A stretch of DNA of 50,047 nucleotides from CAMLHP01 sp035712285 (GCA_035712285.1 DASTBA010000139.1:1-50047), one strand, 5' to 3'. Shown: positions 25,368 to 34,001, counted from the first letter of the stretch. A program made the numbers and translations. Notes: a model not told the origin generated them from the sequence alone.

Positions 25368-25373
25368 AAGATA
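25368..25373 (-). promoter_or_regulatory. TATCTT box upstream of the PLP decarboxylase
   Basis: On the minus strand TATCTT lies 29 nt before GTG 25338. It is one of the TAnCTT elements found before several genes and was used to prefer the shorter start. Confidence 0.35.
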
Positions 25374-25421
25374 CATTTGGGGGCGGCCCGGACTGGACCC
25401 GCACACCGAGGATCCCGAACC

Positions 25422-27269
25422 TTGAGCAATACCGAGCACATAGCTGTCGAGATCATTGACGACCCCGACCGGCTCGCCCGGGCCGTGGCCGCGCGCATCG
25501 CCGAGCTGATCGTGGGGCGGGACCGGGGTGGCCGGCGGACGGTGCTGGGCCTGGCGACCGGTTCGACGCCGATCGGCGTCTACCGGGAACTGATCCGGAT
25601 GCACCGCAGCGAGGGCCTGTCCTTCCGCAACGTCGAGACGTTCAACCTCGACGAGTACTACCCCATGGCATCGGACAGCATTCATTCGTACCACCGGTAC
25701 ATGTGGGAGAACTTCTTCTCGCAGGTGGACCTCGACCCGCACCGGGTCCATCTCCCTGCCGGCGACGTGCCCCGCAGCGCCGTGGCCCGTGCCTGCGAGG
25801 AATACGAGGCCGCCATCGCCGCCGCCGGCGGCATCGACTTCCAGATCCTGGGCATCGGCAAGACCGGGCATATCGGCTTCAACGAGCCGGGCTCCGATCT
25901 CGAGACCCGCACCCGTCTCGTCACCCTGGACACCATCACGCGGCGGGACGCCGCCGCCGACTTCTTCGGCGAGGAGAACGTTCCTCTCCAGGCCATCACG
26001 ATGGGCGTGGCGACCATCCTGGCGGCACGGGAGATCGCCATTCTCGCCACCGGCGAGCACAAGGCGGGCATCGTGCGGCGCGCGGTGGAGGGCGAGATGG
26101 ACCGCCAGGTGGCGGCCACTTTCCTGCAGCGTCACCCGGCCACCACGTTCTACGTGGACCACGCGGCGGCGGCGGAACTCACGCGCGTGGCCACTCCCTG
26201 GCTCCTGCATGAGGTGGAATGGACCGCGGCCATGTCGGTGCAGGCGGCGATCTGGCTCTCCCAGCGCGTGGGCAAGGCAATCCTCAAGCTCACCGCGGCC
26301 GACTACGGCGAGAACCACCTCTCATCCCTGCTCTCGGCGCACGGCAGCGCCGGCGCCGTGAATGGCCTTGCCTTCAACGCCCTGGGCGCCAAGATCCGCG
26401 GCCGCTCGAAGCTTCCGTCGGGACGGAAGATCGTCTGCTTCTCCCCCCATCCCGATGATGATGTCATCTCCATGGGCGGGATCCTCCACAAGCTGGCGAT
26501 GAACGGGAACGAGATCGTGGTCGCGTACCAGACCAGCGGCAACATCGCCGTCTTCGACCACGACGTGCGCCGCTACGTGGATTTTCTCGAGCGGCTGGCG
26601 CGGGACGGACTGCTGGACGCGGGCAGCGTGAGCGACCTGGCGGCGAAGGTCCGGGATTTCCTGGCGCGAAAGCAGCCCGGCGACGTGGACCTCAAGGAAA
26701 TCCAGGACATCAAGCGGGTGATCCGCGAGGCCGAGGCGGTGAGCGGCATCGAGACCCTGGGACTCGCTCGTGCCGCCGCCCGCTTCCTCAACCTGCCGTT
26801 CTACCAGACCGGCAAGGTCAGGAAGGATCCGATCGGTCCGGCCGACGTGGCCATCGTCCGTGCGCTCCTGCACGAGACGCAGCCGGACCTGGTCTTCGCG
26901 GCGGGAGACCTGAGCGACCCGCACGGGACGCACCGCATGTGCCTCGAGGCAGTGACCCTCGCCCTGGACGAGCTCCACCCGCCCGGCTCGGCCGGCAGGC
27001 CGGAGCTCTGGCTCTATCGCGGCGCCTGGCAGGAGTGGTCCATCACCGAGGCGACCTGGCTCGTGACCATGTCACAGGAGGAACTGCGGCGCAAGATCCA
27101 GGCGATCTTCAAGCACCAGTCGCAGAAGGACTCGGCGCCGTTCCCCGGCGGGCATGACGATCGCGAGTTCTGGCAGCGGGTCGAGGCACGCAACAAGGGC
27201 ACCGCCGCGCTGCTGGACCGGCTGGGCCTGGCGGAGTACTTCGCGATGGAGGCGTATGTCGTGAGGTAG
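25422..27269 (+). CDS. nagB: Glucosamine-6-phosphate deaminase fused to LmbE-like deacetylase domain
   Basis: About 615 residues from TTG 25422, preceded by GAGGA at a good distance. Residues 1-280 form a NagB domain: LATGSTPIGVY, NLDEYYPM, the catalytic loop GIGKTGHIGFNEPGS and TGEHKAGIVRRAV. It converts glucosamine-6-phosphate to fructose-6-phosphate and ammonia. Residues about 325-615 form a PIG-L/LmbE-type domain with SPHPDDDVISMGG (near 340) and HGTHRMCLEA, the zinc ligands of N-acetylglucosaminyl deacetylases. The fusion could deacetylate and deaminate amino sugars in sequence; similar fusions are known in Bacteroidetes. TTG 25377 would be a weaker start. Confidence 0.92.
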   Translation: MSNTEHIAVEIIDDPDRLARAVAARIAELIVGRDRGGRRTVLGLATGSTPIGVYRELIRMHRSEGLSFRNVETFNLDEYYPMASDSIHSYHRYMWENFFSQVDLDPHRVHLPAGDVPRSAVARACEEYEAAIAAAGGIDFQILGIGKTGHIGFNEPGSDLETRTRLVTLDTITRRDAAADFFGEENVPLQAITMGVATILAAREIAILATGEHKAGIVRRAVEGEMDRQVAATFLQRHPATTFYVDHAAAAELTRVATPWLLHEVEWTAAMSVQAAIWLSQRVGKAILKLTAADYGENHLSSLLSAHGSAGAVNGLAFNALGAKIRGRSKLPSGRKIVCFSPHPDDDVISMGGILHKLAMNGNEIVVAYQTSGNIAVFDHDVRRYVDFLERLARDGLLDAGSVSDLAAKVRDFLARKQPGDVDLKEIQDIKRVIREAEAVSGIETLGLARAAARFLNLPFYQTGKVRKDPIGPADVAIVRALLHETQPDLVFAAGDLSDPHGTHRMCLEAVTLALDELHPPGSAGRPELWLYRGAWQEWSITEATWLVTMSQEELRRKIQAIFKHQSQKDSAPFPGGHDDREFWQRVEARNKGTAALLDRLGLAEYFAMEAYVVR

Positions 27270-27321
27270 GCGGGAAGGCGGGAGGACGGAGCGAAGATCC
27301 GGCGTTACCGCAGTTCTACGG

Positions 27322-27359
27322 ATGCCGTCCGGCGGGCCGATCGGCCCGCCGGACGGCAT
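27322..27359. terminator. 38-bp perfect palindrome
   Basis: The half-sites ATGCCGTCCGGCGGGCCGA (27322-27340) and TCGGCCCGCCGGACGGCAT (27341-27359) are exact complements. It lies 52 nt after the NagB-LmbE stop and touches the first base of the TGTCGA promoter element. It is likely a terminator or processing hairpin for the upstream gene, but its length is unusual and no T-tract follows. Confidence 0.6.
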
Positions 27360-27386
27360 GTCGATTTCAGGCTCCCCCAGACGACT
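27359..27386 (+). promoter_or_regulatory. Candidate ECF42-type promoter
   Basis: TGTCGA (27359-27364) is followed after 17 nt by CGACT (27382-27386), about 43 nt before the DGPF gene start. From memory, the promoter described for the ECF42 sigma group is TGTCGA at -35 and CGA/TC at -10. The encoded sigma factor lies three genes downstream, so autoregulation is likely. Confidence 0.6.
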
Positions 27387-27428
27387 ACCTGTTGTCCACT
27401 GCAGTTCACACCCACGCCGGAGGAAACG

Positions 27429-27785
27429 GTGAAATACCTGTGCCTGATCTATGACCAGGAAGCCAAGCTGGGCGGCATGACGAAGGACGAGCAGAACGCA
27501 TTCATGGGCGAGTACTTCGTGTTCAGCGACTCCATCCGGAAGAGCGGACACTACCTGGCCGGCGAGGCGCTTCAGCCGGTGGCGACGGCCACGTCGGTCC
27601 GGGTCCGGAACGGCAAGGTGTCGGCCACGGATGGTCCGTTCGCCGAGACGAAGGAACAGCTGGGCGGGTTCTACCTCATCGAGGCCCGGGACCTGAACGA
27701 CGCGATCCAGGTGGCGGCGAGGATTCCCTCGGCGCGGATCGGCACCATCGAAGTCCGGCCCATCATGGCCATCAACCGGCCGTAG
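27429..27785 (+). CDS. YCII-related DGPF-domain protein
   Basis: 118 residues from GTG 27429 with ribosome-binding site GGAGGAAA just upstream. It is a ferredoxin-like YCII domain starting MKYLCLIYDQEA, with the hallmark DGPFAETKEQLGGFYLIEA (about residues 67-85) and a C-terminal GTIEVRPIM strand. DGPF proteins are typical genomic partners of ECF42 sigma factors and are presumed targets or enzymes of that pathway; their biochemical role is unknown. It lies directly behind the candidate ECF42 promoter and leads the four-gene cluster ending in the sigma factor. Confidence 0.92.
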   Translation: MKYLCLIYDQEAKLGGMTKDEQNAFMGEYFVFSDSIRKSGHYLAGEALQPVATATSVRVRNGKVSATDGPFAETKEQLGGFYLIEARDLNDAIQVAARIPSARIGTIEVRPIMAINRP

Positions 27786-27817
27786 CCTCGCGCACGGTCG
27801 CGCGGGAGGAGGGGGTC

Positions 27818-27973
27818 ATGTGCCCTGCATGCACGGAAACAATGGCCATGGTGGTCGCGGGTGCGACCTCGACGGGCGGCCTGGCAGCCGTGGCCGTGAA
27901 AGCCCTGCGTGTCAGGGCCGGCCTTCGCCGGGCGGCAACCGAACCTGAACAGGACAGAGGAACCGAACCATGA
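27818..27973 (+). CDS. 51-residue membrane miniprotein with CPxC motif
   Basis: The sequence opens MCPACTETMAM, continues as a hydrophobic Gly/Ala-rich stretch (about residues 9-29, probably one membrane helix or a hairpin) and ends with a basic-then-acidic tail. Cys2 and Cys5 form a CPAC motif. GGAGG lies 8-12 nt upstream of ATG 27818. The stop overlaps the next gene's ATG (ATGA at 27970-27973), so the two are translationally coupled. Strong ribosome-binding site, coupling and position between two ECF42-cluster genes support it as real. Function is unknown; a redox or metal role with the DUF899 protein is an inference. Confidence 0.75.
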   Translation: MCPACTETMAMVVAGATSTGGLAAVAVKALRVRAGLRRAATEPEQDRGTEP

Positions 27974-28752
27974 CGGCAATAATGCAACTGCAGCCTCGCG
28001 CGGTCTCGCGCGCAGAATGGCTGGTGGCGCGCAAGGCGCTGCTGGCCCGGGAGAAGGACCTCATCCGCGCCCGCGACGCCCTGAGCGCCGAGCGCCGGGC
28101 GCTGCCGCTGGTGCGGATCGAGAAGCCGTACCGGTTCGACGCGCCCGGCGGCGAGGTGGACCTGGCCGACCTGTTCGACGGCCGCCGCCAGCTGATCGTG
28201 TATCATTTCATGTTCGATCCGGCATGGGAGGAGGGGTGCCCGAGCTGCTCTCACTGTGCCGACAGCTTTGCCGGTGCCGTCGCCCACCTGGCGGCGCGGG
28301 ACACCGCGTTCACCGCCGTCTCGCGCGCGCCGATCACCAAGGTCGAGGCATTCCGGAAGCGGATGGGCTGGACATTCCGCTGGGTGTCCTCCTTCCGCAG
28401 CGATTTCAACTACGACTTCCATGTCACGCTGGACGAGGATGCCGGAAGCGTGGAGTACAACTTCGCGAGCGCCACTGCCCTCCATGCGCGCGGCAAGCTG
28501 TGGTACACCAGGGGCGAGCTGCCCGGCCTCAGCGTCTTCCTGCGTGAGGGCGACGAGATCTATCACAGCTACTCCGCCTACGCCCGCGGCCTGGACCCCC
28601 TGCTCAACACCTACACACTGCTGGACATGACCCCGCTCGGCCGCCAGGACGAAACCGGGGGCAATCCGCAGGCGTGGATCCGGCATCACGACCGGTACGC
28701 ACCGGGCGCTGCGGCAGAGGTCCCGGGCTGCTGCCACGATCACGCACGGTGA
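27970..28752 (+). CDS. DUF899 thioredoxin-like protein
   Basis: 260 residues matching the DUF899 family. It has an N-terminal helical region (VSRAEWLVARKALLAREKDLIRARDALSAERRALP), then a thioredoxin-like fold with LIVYHFMFDPAWEEGCPSCSHCADS (CPSC near residue 91), RAPITKVEAFRKRMGW and a C-terminal AYARGLDPLLNTYTLLDMTPLGR. It has no signal peptide, so it is probably cytoplasmic. The CPSC could be redox-active, but no reaction is established for the family. It is coupled upstream to the CPAC miniprotein (ATGA) and downstream to the sigma factor (GTGA). Confidence 0.9.
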   Translation: MTAIMQLQPRAVSRAEWLVARKALLAREKDLIRARDALSAERRALPLVRIEKPYRFDAPGGEVDLADLFDGRRQLIVYHFMFDPAWEEGCPSCSHCADSFAGAVAHLAARDTAFTAVSRAPITKVEAFRKRMGWTFRWVSSFRSDFNYDFHVTLDEDAGSVEYNFASATALHARGKLWYTRGELPGLSVFLREGDEIYHSYSAYARGLDPLLNTYTLLDMTPLGRQDETGGNPQAWIRHHDRYAPGAAAEVPGCCHDHAR

Positions 28753-30002
28753 CTGACGATGCGGCGAACCCGGCCCGGGACCTGGTGGATACCGTCTACC
28801 GGACGGAGTCACGCCGCATACTCGCCACCCTGATCCGTCTCCTCGGCGACTTCGACCTCGCCGAGGAGGCGCTGCACGATGCCTTTGCCGCGGCGGTCGA
28901 GCGGTGGCCGGCGGAAGGCGTGCCGGCGAATCCACGGGCGTGGCTCGTCTCCGCCGGCCGGTTCCGGGCCATTGACGGCATCCGCCGGCGGGCGCGGTTT
29001 GATACGTCGCTGGCCACGATCGCCGGCCAGCTCGAGCGGGACGCCGCGACCGAGCACGACCAGGACGTCGGCGAGCTGGAGGACGACCGGCTCCGGCTGA
29101 TCTTCACCTGCTGCCATCCGGCGCTCGCCCGGGATACGCAGGTCGCGCTCACCCTGCGCGAGGTCTGCGGGCTGACGACCGAGGAGATCGCCCACGCCTT
29201 TCTGGTCACGCCGGTCGCGATCGCGCAGCGGATCGTCCGCGCCAAGGCCAAGATCCGGCACGCCGCCATCCCTTATCAGGTGCCGGAGGGGGCGGACCTG
29301 CCAGCGCGGCTGGACAGCGTGCTGCACGTCATCTACCTGGTGTTCAACGAGGGCTACTTCGCCTCCTCGGGTGCGGCACTCACCCGCCAGGACCTCTCCT
29401 CCGAGGCCATCCGGCTGGGGCGGCTGCTGGTCGAGCTGCTGCCTGAGGCCGAGGCGATCGGGCTCCTCGCCCTGATGCTGCTGCACGAGGCGCGGCGCGC
29501 GGCACGCCTGTCTCCGGCAGGCGAAGTGATCCTGCTGGAGAATCAGGACCGGACTCTATGGAATCACGAACAGATCGCCGAGGGCGCGGCCCTGGTCCGC
29601 CGGGCCCTGGCATCGCGCCGGTTCGGTCCGTACGGCATCCAGGCGGCCATCGCGGCGATCCACGCCGAGGCGGCGAGTCCGGGTGCCACGGACTGGAACG
29701 AAGTTGTGGGGCTGTACGACGTCCTGCTCCGGATGGATCCTACGCCGGTAGTGCGGCTGAATCGCGCGGCGGCGGTGGCCATGCGGGACGGGCCCGGAGC
29801 GGGCCTTGCGCTGGTGGACGCGATCCTCGCCGGCGGCGATCTCGCCGACTACCACCTCGCCCATTCGGCTCGCGGTGAGCTGTGCCGCCGCCTCGGGCGC
29901 GACGCGGACGCGCGGGATTCCTTCATGCGGGCCCTTGCCCTGGCGCAGCAGGAACCGGAACGGCGGCTCCTGCAGCGCCGCCTCGACGAGATGCAGGGGT
30001 GA
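28749..30002 (+). CDS. ECF-type sigma factor with C-terminal TPR-like extension (ECF42 type)
   Basis: 417 residues from GTG 28749, which overlaps the DUF899 stop. Region sigma-2 spans about 14-80 (LIRLLGDFDLAEEALHDAFAAAVERWPAEG, then NPRAWLVSAGRFRAIDGIRRRAR) and sigma-4 about 105-165 (LTLREVCGLTTEEIAHAFLVTPVAIAQRIVRAKAKIR). A helical extension of about 250 residues follows, containing VIYLVFNEGYFASSGA, RLNRAAAVAMRDGP and YHLAHSARGELCRRLGRDADARDSFMRALAL (TPR-like). No anti-sigma gene is present. This length and the DGPF neighbour define the ECF42 group, in which the extension is thought to regulate activity. Confidence 0.93.
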   Translation: MTDDAANPARDLVDTVYRTESRRILATLIRLLGDFDLAEEALHDAFAAAVERWPAEGVPANPRAWLVSAGRFRAIDGIRRRARFDTSLATIAGQLERDAATEHDQDVGELEDDRLRLIFTCCHPALARDTQVALTLREVCGLTTEEIAHAFLVTPVAIAQRIVRAKAKIRHAAIPYQVPEGADLPARLDSVLHVIYLVFNEGYFASSGAALTRQDLSSEAIRLGRLLVELLPEAEAIGLLALMLLHEARRAARLSPAGEVILLENQDRTLWNHEQIAEGAALVRRALASRRFGPYGIQAAIAAIHAEAASPGATDWNEVVGLYDVLLRMDPTPVVRLNRAAAVAMRDGPGAGLALVDAILAGGDLADYHLAHSARGELCRRLGRDADARDSFMRALALAQQEPERRLLQRRLDEMQG

Positions 30003-30012
30003 TTCCGGCCCA

Positions 30013-31872
30013 TCAGGGCCGCGGCAATCCCTCGATGCGCGCGATCACGCCCGTGACACCATCGGTACCACCCAGGCCGCTCTCGGCGCGCACCAGCGCC
30101 AGGCGCAGCGCCTCGCCGGCCTCGAGCACCGTGGCAAGATGTGCCTCGCCCGCCAGGCGCGCTTCGCGCAATTCCGCGATCAGCTGATCCCGCGCGGCAT
30201 GGCTCGCGCCCGGCGCCGTCGAGCTGGTCGCGGCATCCTGCTCGGCGCGCTGCAGCCTGGCAATGCGGTCCCGTGCCTCGCGCTCGGCCTGATCCAGACG
30301 GCGGATCGCCGGTTCCACTCTCCGGAGATTCCGGCGGAGCGCCGGGGCCATCCGTGTATACATCGTCCGCGCGTCGGCGCCGGCGGGCGCCGACGGTGCG
30401 GTCGGCGTGACCGGACGCATGACACCCCGCAGCCCACGGCCCATGATGCTGAACAGTCCCGCGCCCAGCGGCCCGGTCCACAGGCGGGAAATCCATCCGT
30501 CCATCCGGCCGGCCTGGACGCCGCTCGCCGCCGCGAAGACGATCGTCATCATGCCCACGATGAACGAGAGCGCGAAGAGTACCACGCCCAGCGGGGTCAC
30601 GGTGTGCCAGCCGGGCTGGCCGGGAATCGGGGTGCGCTGGGTGCGGGCCACGGTGAAGAGCCCGATGGCCAGCAATCCGGCGACGAGCAGCAGCAGGCGA
30701 CGGCGTCGCCGGCGCCGGGGCCAGTCGGGCGCGGACTCGGTGAGGCGGGCCGCTTCCCGGCGTTCGGCGCCAATGGCGAGAAGTCCCGCCCGCAGCTCCT
30801 CGTAGCGGAAACCCTGGCGCGCCAGTTCGCGAAGCGAAAGAAGGACGAGCAGCAGGAAGGCACCGACGATGCTGCCCAGCGCGACACAGGCCATGACCCG
30901 GTCCAGCGGGGCCCGCGAGCGACTGAGCGCCAGGGGCACAAAGCACGCGAAGATGAACGCGTTGCGCACCAGGGTGGCGCTCTTCTGCTGGAAGAGCCGG
31001 ATGGCCGGCGCCACCTCGGGCCGCTCCGAGCGCACCGCGTCCAGCGCGTCCGCCAGCGCCTCGCCGGTCTGGAACCGGTCGTCGGGTGACTTGGCCAGGC
31101 AACGATCAATCGCGCCGGCCAGGGCCGGCGGAAGGTCGGGCCGCTCGGCCAGCACCGGAGGCGCCGGTTTCGTGAGATGCATCGCCAGGATGGCCGGCGC
31201 GCTCGTCGCATCGAAGGGAACGTGGCCGGTCACGGCACAGAATCCGGCCACACCCAGCGAGTAGAGGTCGCTCCGGCCGTCCAGCGACTCGCCCGCCGCC
31301 TGTTCCGGACTCATGAACTGCGGCGTGCCGATCACCTCGCCCACGCTGGTGAGCGTGGAGGACGTGCCGGAGCGCGCGATGCCGAAGTCGGTCACCATCG
31401 CGCGGCCGGTGGCACGTTCGATCAGGATGTTGTCGGGCTTGATGTCGCGGTGCACGACGCCGCGGCCGTGCGCGTAGGAGAGCGCCCACGCCACCTCCTG
31501 CAGCATCCGGCTCGCGTCCCGCGCACTGAGCGGACCGGCGCGCCGGAGGCGCTCCGCCAGCGATTCGCCCTCGACGAACCCCATGACGAAGCAGAGCAGG
31601 TCGCCCCGTGCCTCCACCGCGTGCACCGGCACGATGTTGGGATGGGAAAATGATGCGGCGGTGCGGGTTTCCCGGAGGAACCGCTCGCGCAGTTCGGCGC
31701 GGACCGCAAGGTCGGGAGGCAGGACCTTGATCGCCACCGCGCGATCGAGCGCCGTGTCCCGCGCCAGGAAGACCGCGCCCATGCCGCCGCGCCCGAGCTC
31801 CCGCTCGATGATGTAGTTGCCTTCCAGCGCCGCCTGCAGCTCGGCGCGAAGACCGGAGGCGGGGTCACTCAT
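30013..31872 (-). CDS. Membrane Ser/Thr protein kinase, coupled to fadJ
   Basis: 619 residues. The kinase domain (about 20-280) has GRGGMG, Lys49, Glu68, HRDIKPDN with Asp143, DFG at 162-164 and MSPEQAAG, all intact. Hydrophobic segments follow at about 310-325, 333-352, 392-410 and 424-445, so it is a multi-span membrane kinase. A charged coiled-coil C-terminus (about 510-600) ends the protein. Its ATG overlaps the stop of the FadJ gene upstream by 8 nt (ATGAGTGA), so it is translated with beta-oxidation enzymes. It may phosphorylate them or sense a related signal; this is inferred from coupling alone. Topology is by eye. Confidence 0.9.
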   Translation of the reverse strand: MSDPASGLRAELQAALEGNYIIERELGRGGMGAVFLARDTALDRAVAIKVLPPDLAVRAELRERFLRETRTAASFSHPNIVPVHAVEARGDLLCFVMGFVEGESLAERLRRAGPLSARDASRMLQEVAWALSYAHGRGVVHRDIKPDNILIERATGRAMVTDFGIARSGTSSTLTSVGEVIGTPQFMSPEQAAGESLDGRSDLYSLGVAGFCAVTGHVPFDATSAPAILAMHLTKPAPPVLAERPDLPPALAGAIDRCLAKSPDDRFQTGEALADALDAVRSERPEVAPAIRLFQQKSATLVRNAFIFACFVPLALSRSRAPLDRVMACVALGSIVGAFLLLVLLSLRELARQGFRYEELRAGLLAIGAERREAARLTESAPDWPRRRRRRRLLLLVAGLLAIGLFTVARTQRTPIPGQPGWHTVTPLGVVLFALSFIVGMMTIVFAAASGVQAGRMDGWISRLWTGPLGAGLFSIMGRGLRGVMRPVTPTAPSAPAGADARTMYTRMAPALRRNLRRVEPAIRRLDQAEREARDRIARLQRAEQDAATSSTAPGASHAARDQLIAELREARLAGEAHLATVLEAGEALRLALVRAESGLGGTDGVTGVIARIEGLPRP

Positions 31873-34000
31873 GCGGGTAGAATCGGCGCCCCTCGTCGGC
31901 CATGCGGGTGAGCGCGCCGCAGGGCCCGAAGCGGGGCCCGAACCCCGCCTCCAGCCCGCGCAGGATGCCGACCACGCGCGCCGCGCCGAGGTCGTCGATC
32001 ATGCGGAGCGGCCCGCCGCGAAAGGCCGGGAATCCGATGCCGAACACCGCGCCGATATCGCCATCGCGGGGGGACCGCACGACGCCCTCGTCGGCGGCCA
32101 TCGCCGCCTCGTTCAGCATGCTGTACACCAGGCGCTGCTCCACCATGGTCGGCGCGGTATCATCGCGCGGCGTGACGCCAAGCACCTGGTAGGCGCCGGC
32201 GTCCACACCCTGCTTCTTCCCGTCCTCGTACCGGTAGAATCCCTTGCCGTTCTTCCGGCCCTGGCGGCCGGCCTCCAGCATCCGGGCCAGCACGCCGGCC
32301 GGTTCGAGACGGTCGCCGAATTTGTCATGCATGACCTTGCCGGCCTTGGCTGCGACATCGAGCCCCACTTCGTCCAGCAGTGTCACGGGACCCACGGGAA
32401 ACCCGAATCGCGTCATCACGCCGTCAATCAGGTCCACCGGGGTCCCCTCCTGGACCAGCAGGCCGGCCTCGTTCATGTAGGGCAGGAGGATCCGGTTGAC
32501 CCAGAACCCGGGGTGATCCGCCACCACGATGACCGTCTTGCCCATCTTCCGGCCGAAGCGCACGGCGCGAACGATCGTTTCCGGCGCGGTACCGGCGTGG
32601 GGAATCACCTCAAGCAGCGGCATCTTCTCCACCGGGGAGAAGAAGTGCATCCCCAGCACATTGCCCGGCCGTTCGCACCCGTCGGCGATCTCGGCGATCG
32701 GGATGGTGGAGGTATTGGTCGCGAAGATCGTCGCGGGACTCACCTGCGTCTCCACCTCGGCCAGCACCTGACGCTTCACGGCGAGATCCTCGAACACCGC
32801 CTCGATGACCAGGTCGGCGCGGCGGAAGCCGCTGAAGTCGGCGGCACCGGAAACGAGACTCGAGAGGCGCGTGTATTCCGGCCGGCTGATGCGCCGCTTC
32901 GCCAGCCGGTCATCGAGCACGCGGAGCGCGCTCCGGATCCCGCGGCCCACCCGGGCGAGGTCGGCATCCTTGAGCCGCGCGTCCACCCGCGCATTGAGGA
33001 CCGCCGTGCCGGCGATGGCGGCGCCCATGAACCCGGCGCCCACGACCGCGATCCGCCGCACCGGCGCCACCTCCCCCACGGCTCCGGGTGGCACGCCGTC
33101 ATCCTTCTTGAGCGCGGTAGTGGCGAAGAAGATCTCCACCAGCCGGCGCGAGACGCTGCTGACCGCGAGCTCGCCGAAGTGCCGGTGTTCCGCCTCGAGC
33201 CCCGCCTTCATCCCCCGCTCCAGGCCGGTCTCCACCACCCCGAGTGCCGCGAGCGGGGCCGGGTATTGTCCACCGGTCTTCTGCAGGACCGTCTTCCGCG
33301 CCTGGCGGTACACCACCCGCCGTCCGACCGGGTTCCGGTCGAGCAGCAGCGCCGCGAGGCCGCCGCCGGTGGCTCTCCGCGGCACGCCCATCGCCACGAG
33401 GCGGTCGGCGGCACGGAGCGCCGTCTCCAGCAGGATGCTCTCCGGCACGAGTTCATCCACCATGCCGAGGCGGAAGGCCTTCGCCGCGCGCGCGCTCTTG
33501 CCGGCGAGGATGATGTCCAGTGCGGCCCGCGCACCGATGAGCCGGGGCAGTCGTTGCGTGCCGCCGGCGCCGGGAATGAGGCCCAGCTGGATCTCGGGCA
33601 GGCCGATCTGGGTCTTGGCGTGATCGGTGGCGACCCGCCAGCGGCAGGCGAGCGCCAGCTCGAACCCGCCGCCGAGGCAGGCGCCGTGGATCGCCGCGAC
33701 GACCGGCTTGGGCGCGGCCGCCACCCGGTCCATGACATCCTGCGCGGAGCGGCTCAGGGTCTCGGCGTCGGCCTGCGACGTGAGCCGGACAAACTCCTCG
33801 ATATCGGCGCCGGCGATGAAATTGTCCGGCTTGCCGGAGATCAGCACCATCGCCCGCAGGGCACTGTCGCGCATCACCCGGTCCAGGGCCGCGGAGAACT
33901 CCTCGCTCACGGCGCCGCTCAGCGTATTGACCGGGGAGCCGGGCAGGTCGAACGTCACCACGGCGATCCCGTTCTCGTTCCGGACGGAGAAGGCGCTCAT
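31865..34000 (-). CDS. fadJ: 3-hydroxyacyl-CoA dehydrogenase / enoyl-CoA hydratase
   Basis: 711 residues from ATG 34000. Residues 1-190 are a crotonase domain with IAGADIEEFVRL, AIHGACLGGGFELALACRW and EIQLGLIPGAGGTQRLPR carrying the catalytic acids. Residues about 305-700 are the hydroxyacyl-CoA dehydrogenase with the NAD-binding VVGAGFMGAAIAG, followed by the 3HCDH C-terminal repeats. It performs the hydration and oxidation steps of beta-oxidation in one chain. The longer frame extends back into the thiolase gene. The start is 1 nt after the thiolase stop, and the downstream kinase overlaps its end, giving a thiolase - FadJ - kinase unit. Confidence 0.96.
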   Translation of the reverse strand: MSAFSVRNENGIAVVTFDLPGSPVNTLSGAVSEEFSAALDRVMRDSALRAMVLISGKPDNFIAGADIEEFVRLTSQADAETLSRSAQDVMDRVAAAPKPVVAAIHGACLGGGFELALACRWRVATDHAKTQIGLPEIQLGLIPGAGGTQRLPRLIGARAALDIILAGKSARAAKAFRLGMVDELVPESILLETALRAADRLVAMGVPRRATGGGLAALLLDRNPVGRRVVYRQARKTVLQKTGGQYPAPLAALGVVETGLERGMKAGLEAEHRHFGELAVSSVSRRLVEIFFATTALKKDDGVPPGAVGEVAPVRRIAVVGAGFMGAAIAGTAVLNARVDARLKDADLARVGRGIRSALRVLDDRLAKRRISRPEYTRLSSLVSGAADFSGFRRADLVIEAVFEDLAVKRQVLAEVETQVSPATIFATNTSTIPIAEIADGCERPGNVLGMHFFSPVEKMPLLEVIPHAGTAPETIVRAVRFGRKMGKTVIVVADHPGFWVNRILLPYMNEAGLLVQEGTPVDLIDGVMTRFGFPVGPVTLLDEVGLDVAAKAGKVMHDKFGDRLEPAGVLARMLEAGRQGRKNGKGFYRYEDGKKQGVDAGAYQVLGVTPRDDTAPTMVEQRLVYSMLNEAAMAADEGVVRSPRDGDIGAVFGIGFPAFRGGPLRMIDDLGAARVVGILRGLEAGFGPRFGPCGALTRMADEGRRFYPHE

Positions 34001-34001
34001 C

